Assembly (NCBI GenBank): GCA_031404015.1
Contig: JANNGT010000188.1
Location: forward strand, 1-8,903
DNA length: 8,903 bases
Source: RPQJ01 sp031404015
GTDB taxonomy: Bacteria; Pseudomonadota; Gammaproteobacteria; Steroidobacterales; Steroidobacteraceae
Direction of reading: 5' to 3'
Shown here: positions 5,881 through 8,903 of the stretch, one piece after another
How positions within the stretch are numbered: position 1 is the first letter of the stretch
Layout of the letters: every line of letters begins with the position of its first letter
Program-made: the position numbers and the translations under genes
Notes under the pieces: model-generated
What the model saw: only the letters and a program-made list of their open reading frames with translations
What the model was told of the DNA's origin: nothing
The model's database searches: none

Positions 5881-7149
5881 CTACAGCGCAGCACCCTCAA
5901 CCACGATTTTGCCGTCGCTCACGACCAGCCGCGGCTCGAAGAACGTCTTGCTGTCGGCGAGCGGGTCGCCGTCGTAGGCAACCAGATCCGCCTCCATCCC
6001 GACGCGAATGCTGCCCGTGCGCCCATCGACCCCAAGCGCGCGCGCGCTGTCCAGCGTGGCCGCCTTGATCGATTCGAGCGGCGTCATGCCGATCTCGTCG
6101 CGGAATATTCCGATCTCGTGGGCGATGCGGATCCGTCCGGTGTCGTCCTTGTCGGCATAGCTGCCGTCGGTCGCTGCAGCGATCGTGACCCCAAGCGCAC
6201 GCGCCTCGCGCACAGCCGCGCGCAACGGTCCCATCATCGCCTGCGTGCGCAGCTGCAACGCCACCTCCTCGGCAGAGTTTCCGTGCGGATCGCCCAGCGG
6301 GCTCATGACCGCAAGAGTCGGCACGAAAAACGTGCCGCGGCGCTTCATCTCGGCAAGCGTCGCGTCATCGACCCACGTCCCGTGCTCGATGCTGCGCACC
6401 CCGGCACGCACGGCGGCCGCAGCCCCTGCGCGATCGTGAGCGTGTGCGGCGACATGCAAACCTGCCTTCGCCGCCTCGGTCACCGCGGCCCGCAGCTCAT
6501 CTTCCGTAAGTTCCTGCTTGCGGGGATCGGTGTTGACGAGTCCTGCACGCTCGCTGGCACCCACCTTGATGACGTCCGCGCCGCGCGCGATCAACGCACG
6601 TGTCGCTTCCGCAATACGATCGGGTCCGCGCAGTTCGCCGTCAATGGCGTCGCCGAACTGTGGATACACCTCAAAGAACGCCATGCCGGGCTTCGGCCGG
6701 ATGTGGCCAGGCGAGACCAGCAGGTCGGGGCCAGGCACGTGACCGGCGCGGATCAGGTCGCGCGTGCCGATCGCCTGCAGGTTGGTGTCGCCCAGCACCC
6801 GTGACGTGGTGACGCCCGACTGCAGCGCGCGCAACGCTGCGTCGGGCGATTCAATGTGTGAATGGGCGTCGATCAGGCCGGGCACCAGATAGCGGCCACC
6901 CAGGTCGATGCGCCGCACGGCCTTCGTTGCAGCGGGGGGACGCTCGACCAGCGCGGTGATCTTGCCATCGCGCACGATAACCGACAGGCTCGTGCGCGGT
7001 GCGGCACCGGTGCCGTCCACGACCGTTGCGTTGAGCAGGTCGACGTTCTGCGCGCGTGCGGACGTCCATGAGACCGGCGCTGCAAGCAGCATCAGTGCCA
7101 CGAGGGCGTGTCGATTCCGCCATGAAATGCGGCCGCCGCGCTGCGTCAT
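5881..7149 (-). CDS. Exported metal-dependent amidohydrolase (imidazolonepropionase-like)
   Basis: The start at 7149 gives 422 residues with a Sec signal peptide: basic n-region, hydrophobic core at about 15-28, and an ARA-Q cleavage site near residue 33. The open frame continues to 7311, but that stretch has no signal character and reads through the terminator hairpin of the previous gene. The amidohydrolase metal ligands are in order: HxH at 96 and 98 (DAHSH), Lys195 (likely carbamylated), His236, His256 (EHGTW) and Asp328 (ATDGS). The closest described group is COG1228, which includes prolidase-like and imidazolonepropionase-like hydrolases. It would act in the periplasm on an amide or cyclic amide bond. 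First gene of the operon with the methyltransferase. Confidence 0.88.
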   Translation of the reverse strand: MTQRGGRISWRNRHALVALMLLAAPVSWTSARAQNVDLLNATVVDGTGAAPRTSLSVIVRDGKITALVERPPAATKAVRRIDLGGRYLVPGLIDAHSHIESPDAALRALQSGVTTSRVLGDTNLQAIGTRDLIRAGHVPGPDLLVSPGHIRPKPGMAFFEVYPQFGDAIDGELRGPDRIAEATRALIARGADVIKVGASERAGLVNTDPRKQELTEDELRAAVTEAAKAGLHVAAHAHDRAGAAAAVRAGVRSIEHGTWVDDATLAEMKRRGTFFVPTLAVMSPLGDPHGNSAEEVALQLRTQAMMGPLRAAVREARALGVTIAAATDGSYADKDDTGRIRIAHEIGIFRDEIGMTPLESIKAATLDSARALGVDGRTGSIRVGMEADLVAYDGDPLADSKTFFEPRLVVSDGKIVVEGAAL

Positions 7150-7272
7150 GACTTTAATCCCGTCGTTGCGATCCAACGCAGACGATACAGGGAAGCGCGG
7201 AGCGCCACACGCCCCCTCGGCTCTCTTGACGCTACTCAGCAGGTCCCGGCTGGGTGCTGACGTGGAAGGGAA

Positions 7273-7304
7273 GGTTGCTGCCGCCCTGTTCAGCGGCAGC
7301 AACC
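7273..7304 (-). terminator. Perfect 12-bp hairpin after the lectin-repeat gene
   Basis: GGTTGCTGCCGC (7273-7284) and GCGGCAGCAACC (7293-7304) form a perfect 12-bp stem with an 8-base loop, 13 bases past the stop codon of the cyanovirin-repeat gene (7320-7318). On the minus strand it is followed by TTCCCTTCC, a pyrimidine tract and not a true T-run. It probably ends or attenuates transcription of that gene and separates it from the amidohydrolase operon, or protects the 3' end of the transcript. Confidence 0.6.
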
Positions 7305-7317
7305 GATGCAATGAAGC

Positions 7318-8757
7318 CTATTTCTCGCAGAACAGCCGGCCGTCGTTATTCCCTGCGCGCAAGCTGTTGCACTGACGCGCCTCGAGGCTCGTCCTCTGCC
7401 AGTTGCCATTTCTTGTCTGGCACGTGGCCGTGAGTACGCCGTTTGAACCCGTGGAGATATCGCGGCACGACTGCGCGAACGATCCCTCCCAGCGGTTGAT
7501 GGCGTTGCCCTGCCCTTCACAGACCAGCTGGCCGTTGTTATTGCCGGCCCGATAGCTGTCGCAGCCGCGCGCGGCGAGCCTGGTCGGAACCCATGCGCCG
7601 CTGGAGGACTGGCAGGTCGCCGTCAGCGTCCCGTCCGCGTCCATGTAGATGTCACGACAGGAGTTCTGGAACGAGCCGTCCCAGCGATTCTTGCCGACGC
7701 GCTGTGATTCGCAGACCAGCCGGCCGTCGTCGTTGGCGGCGCGGTTGTTGTTGCAGTTAACCGCCGCGAGGCTGGTTCGCTGCCAGTTGCCGTTCCTCGT
7801 CTGGCACGTGGCCGTGAGAGTGCCGGCCGAGTTGACCGAAACGTCGCGGCAGGACTGCGCGTACGAGCCGTCCCAGCGGTTGTTGGCATTGCCCTGCCCT
7901 TCACAGACCAGGTGGCCGTTGTTGTTGCCGGCCCGGTAGCTGTCGCAGCCGCGCGGGGCGAGTCTGGTCGGAACCCATGAGCCGCTCGAGGACTGGCAGG
8001 TGGCAGTCAGCGTCGCGTCCGCGTCCATGTAGATGTCCCGGCACGTTTGCTTGTACGAGCCGTCCCAGCGATTTCTGATCCCGACACGATGCGATTCGCA
8101 AGCGAGGTGGCCGTCGTCGTTGACCGCGCGATTGTTGGTGCAGTTGACCGCCGCGAGACTGGTTCGCTGCCAGGTGCCGTTCCTCGCCTGGCACGTGGCC
8201 GTGAGCGTGCCGACCGAATTCATCACAACGTCGCGACAAGACTGCGCGAACGAGCCCTCCCAGCGTTTGCCTCCGTTGCCACTGTCCGGCGATTGCGTTT
8301 CGCAGACGAGTTTGCCATTGCTGTTTGCGACCCGATAGCTGGGGCACTGCCCCGGAGTGATGTTGGTGCGATTGAACTTGCCGTTGGCCTTGGGACAGCT
8401 GGCACTCAGCCGGCCATGCTTGTCCACCGCAATGTCGCGGCAGGACTGGTCGTACGATCCGCGCCAGCGCGACTGTGCCGAGGCGTTGCCTTGATCGCAA
8501 TAAAGCTGACCATTGCGATTGCTGTAACTTTGGCAGGTGGACCTGAGCAGCGCGGAGGTCTGGCGATACTGGCCGTTGTCCTGTCGGCAGCGCGCATACA
8601 GCATGCCATTCTGAATGGATGCGCCCTCGCACGTTTGTTGCCATGAACCACCCGGCATCGCGGCATTCTGGGCGACGGCAGGCAGGGATATCACGGTCGA
8701 TGTTGCCATGATGAACAGTGGCGCTAAGCGTCTCAACGATGCACTCGTAATCTTCAT
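7318..8757 (-). CDS. Secreted protein of seven cyanovirin-N-type repeats
   Basis: After a signal peptide (residues 1-30, ending PAVAQ) come seven repeats at about 37-89, 97-153, 165-222, 230-287, 294-351, 358-415 and 422-479. Each follows the pattern GS(W/Y/F)xxxC...L-A-C...G-(W/F/Y)...(R/Q)T-(S/N/R)...C...NG-L-C, which is the half-domain of the CVNH lectin fold. Every repeat has four cysteines (28 in all, none outside), fitting two disulfides per repeat: the CVN pair about 14-15 residues apart plus a second pair. CVNH proteins bind mannose-rich glycans; a secreted glycan-binding role is likely but unproven. A clear Shine-Dalgarno, AGGAGT (8770-8765), lies seven bases before ATG. A CVNH domain needs two halves, so seven leaves one unpaired. 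Confidence 0.88.
   Translation of the reverse strand: MKITSASLRRLAPLFIMATSTVISLPAVAQNAAMPGGSWQQTCEGASIQNGMLYARCRQDNGQYRQTSALLRSTCQSYSNRNGQLYCDQGNASAQSRWRGSYDQSCRDIAVDKHGRLSASCPKANGKFNRTNITPGQCPSYRVANSNGKLVCETQSPDSGNGGKRWEGSFAQSCRDVVMNSVGTLTATCQARNGTWQRTSLAAVNCTNNRAVNDDGHLACESHRVGIRNRWDGSYKQTCRDIYMDADATLTATCQSSSGSWVPTRLAPRGCDSYRAGNNNGHLVCEGQGNANNRWDGSYAQSCRDVSVNSAGTLTATCQTRNGNWQRTSLAAVNCNNNRAANDDGRLVCESQRVGKNRWDGSFQNSCRDIYMDADGTLTATCQSSSGAWVPTRLAARGCDSYRAGNNNGQLVCEGQGNAINRWEGSFAQSCRDISTGSNGVLTATCQTRNGNWQRTSLEARQCNSLRAGNNDGRLFCEK
7321..8265 (-). repeat. Tandem 192-bp coding repeats in alternating A/B order
   Basis: Repeats three to seven of the cyanovirin-type protein recur every 64-65 codons. 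Type A (repeats 3 and 5) shares NGxWQRTSLAAVNC and NDDGxLxCES; type B (repeats 4 and 6) shares IYMDAD, SSSGxWVPTRLA and CDSYRAGNNNG. The order is A-B-A-B-A', so the unit copied was about 384-387 bp. DNA copies are closely similar: the stretch from 7512 matches that from 7896 with few changes. Repeat 7 begins like A and ends with B-like RAGNN. Repeats 1 and 2 are older and diverged. Such repeats can expand or contract by recombination and may collapse in short-read assemblies. Confidence 0.85.
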
Positions 8758-8903
8758 TAGAAAAACTCCTTATGGCGCGGCAGCGCATGCAGATTCCGAC
8801 ACGCGGATGCACGGATGGCGGCCATGCTTACGATACGAACCCGGCTGCCCGGCGGTATGTACGTCGACCCTCCGGAGCACTTGGATGTGTCGCCCGAGGT
8901 TGT
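8758..8903 (-). promoter_or_regulatory. Upstream region of the cyanovirin-repeat gene
   Basis: This stretch holds the Shine-Dalgarno AGGAGT at 8770-8765 and should hold the promoter, but I find no convincing -35/-10 pair. A 22-codon minus-strand frame (ATG at 8825-8823) ends in TAA at 8759-8757, sharing one base with the ATG of the main gene; it has no clear ribosome binding site. On the plus strand an ATG at 8824 opens a frame that reaches the window end (26 codons, MLTIRTRLPGGMYVDPPEHL and on), which could be the start of a divergent gene. Neither small frame is supported well enough to annotate as coding. Confidence 0.35.

Noticed and set aside
5542..6804. 420-codon plus-strand frame opposite the MttB and amidohydrolase genes
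   Set aside because: It crosses two well-supported genes and their boundary, and has Arg/Ala/His-rich shadow composition.
7321..8265. Regular repeats that might suggest a CRISPR or minisatellite array
   Set aside because: The period is about 192 bp, the repeats are fully coding, and variation falls mainly where protein repeats tolerate change; there are no short identical repeats with unique spacers.
8047..8646. Plus-strand frame opposite the cyanovirin repeats with repeated phrases
   Set aside because: Its repetition is the mirror of the coding repeats on the minus strand, and it has no start signal.

Overview
The window joins two unrelated kinds of DNA. Positions 1 to about 1305 are phage-like: short, tightly overlapping minus-strand genes of moderate GC. 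They include the rear part of a 2-oxoglutarate/Fe(II) oxygenase, a small Cys/His-rich protein of a type I associate with actinobacteriophages (from memory, not searched), a four-cysteine zinc-ribbon-like protein and a 101-residue unknown. From about 1308 to the end the DNA is GC-rich chromosomal sequence, probably from a high-GC proteobacterium. The exported proteins with ordinary Sec signal peptides and the gene families fit that, but the lineage cannot be fixed from the sequence. The join cuts two genes at the same point: the phage oxygenase loses its N-terminus and an ABC transporter ATPase loses everything before its switch histidine. It is either a recombination scar or a chimeric assembly.

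The plus strand from 1308 to 3488 carries the tail of an osmoprotectant or quaternary-amine ABC transporter ATPase, its permease (4-base overlap), and a membrane di-iron enzyme of the fatty-acid-desaturase superfamily. Facing it is a minus-strand operon at 7149 to 3499: an exported metal-dependent amidohydrolase, a methyltransferase of the MttB superfamily without pyrrolysine, and a PhnD-like solute-binding protein without a visible signal peptide. The stop of one gene abuts or overlaps the start of the next. A reasonable but unproven reading is a locus for capture and demethylation of a quaternary amine: periplasmic hydrolysis, ABC import, then corrinoid-dependent demethylation. No corrinoid protein, reductive activator or betaine-binding protein lies in the window.

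Upstream of the operon, and separated from it by a 12-bp perfect hairpin, is a secreted protein (7318 to 8757, minus) built from seven cyanovirin-N-type repeats of about 64 residues, each with four cysteines. Two alternating repeat types show that a two-repeat unit was duplicated. The odd number and the mixed character of the last repeat are the most striking protein-level features here.

The most unusual nucleic-acid signal is in the phage part at 433 to 525. A chain of mutually exclusive hairpins runs from the end of one gene, over its stop codon, to the Shine-Dalgarno of the next, and looks like a translation switch or coupling device. There is no tRNA, rRNA, CRISPR array, insertion sequence or recognisable attachment site.
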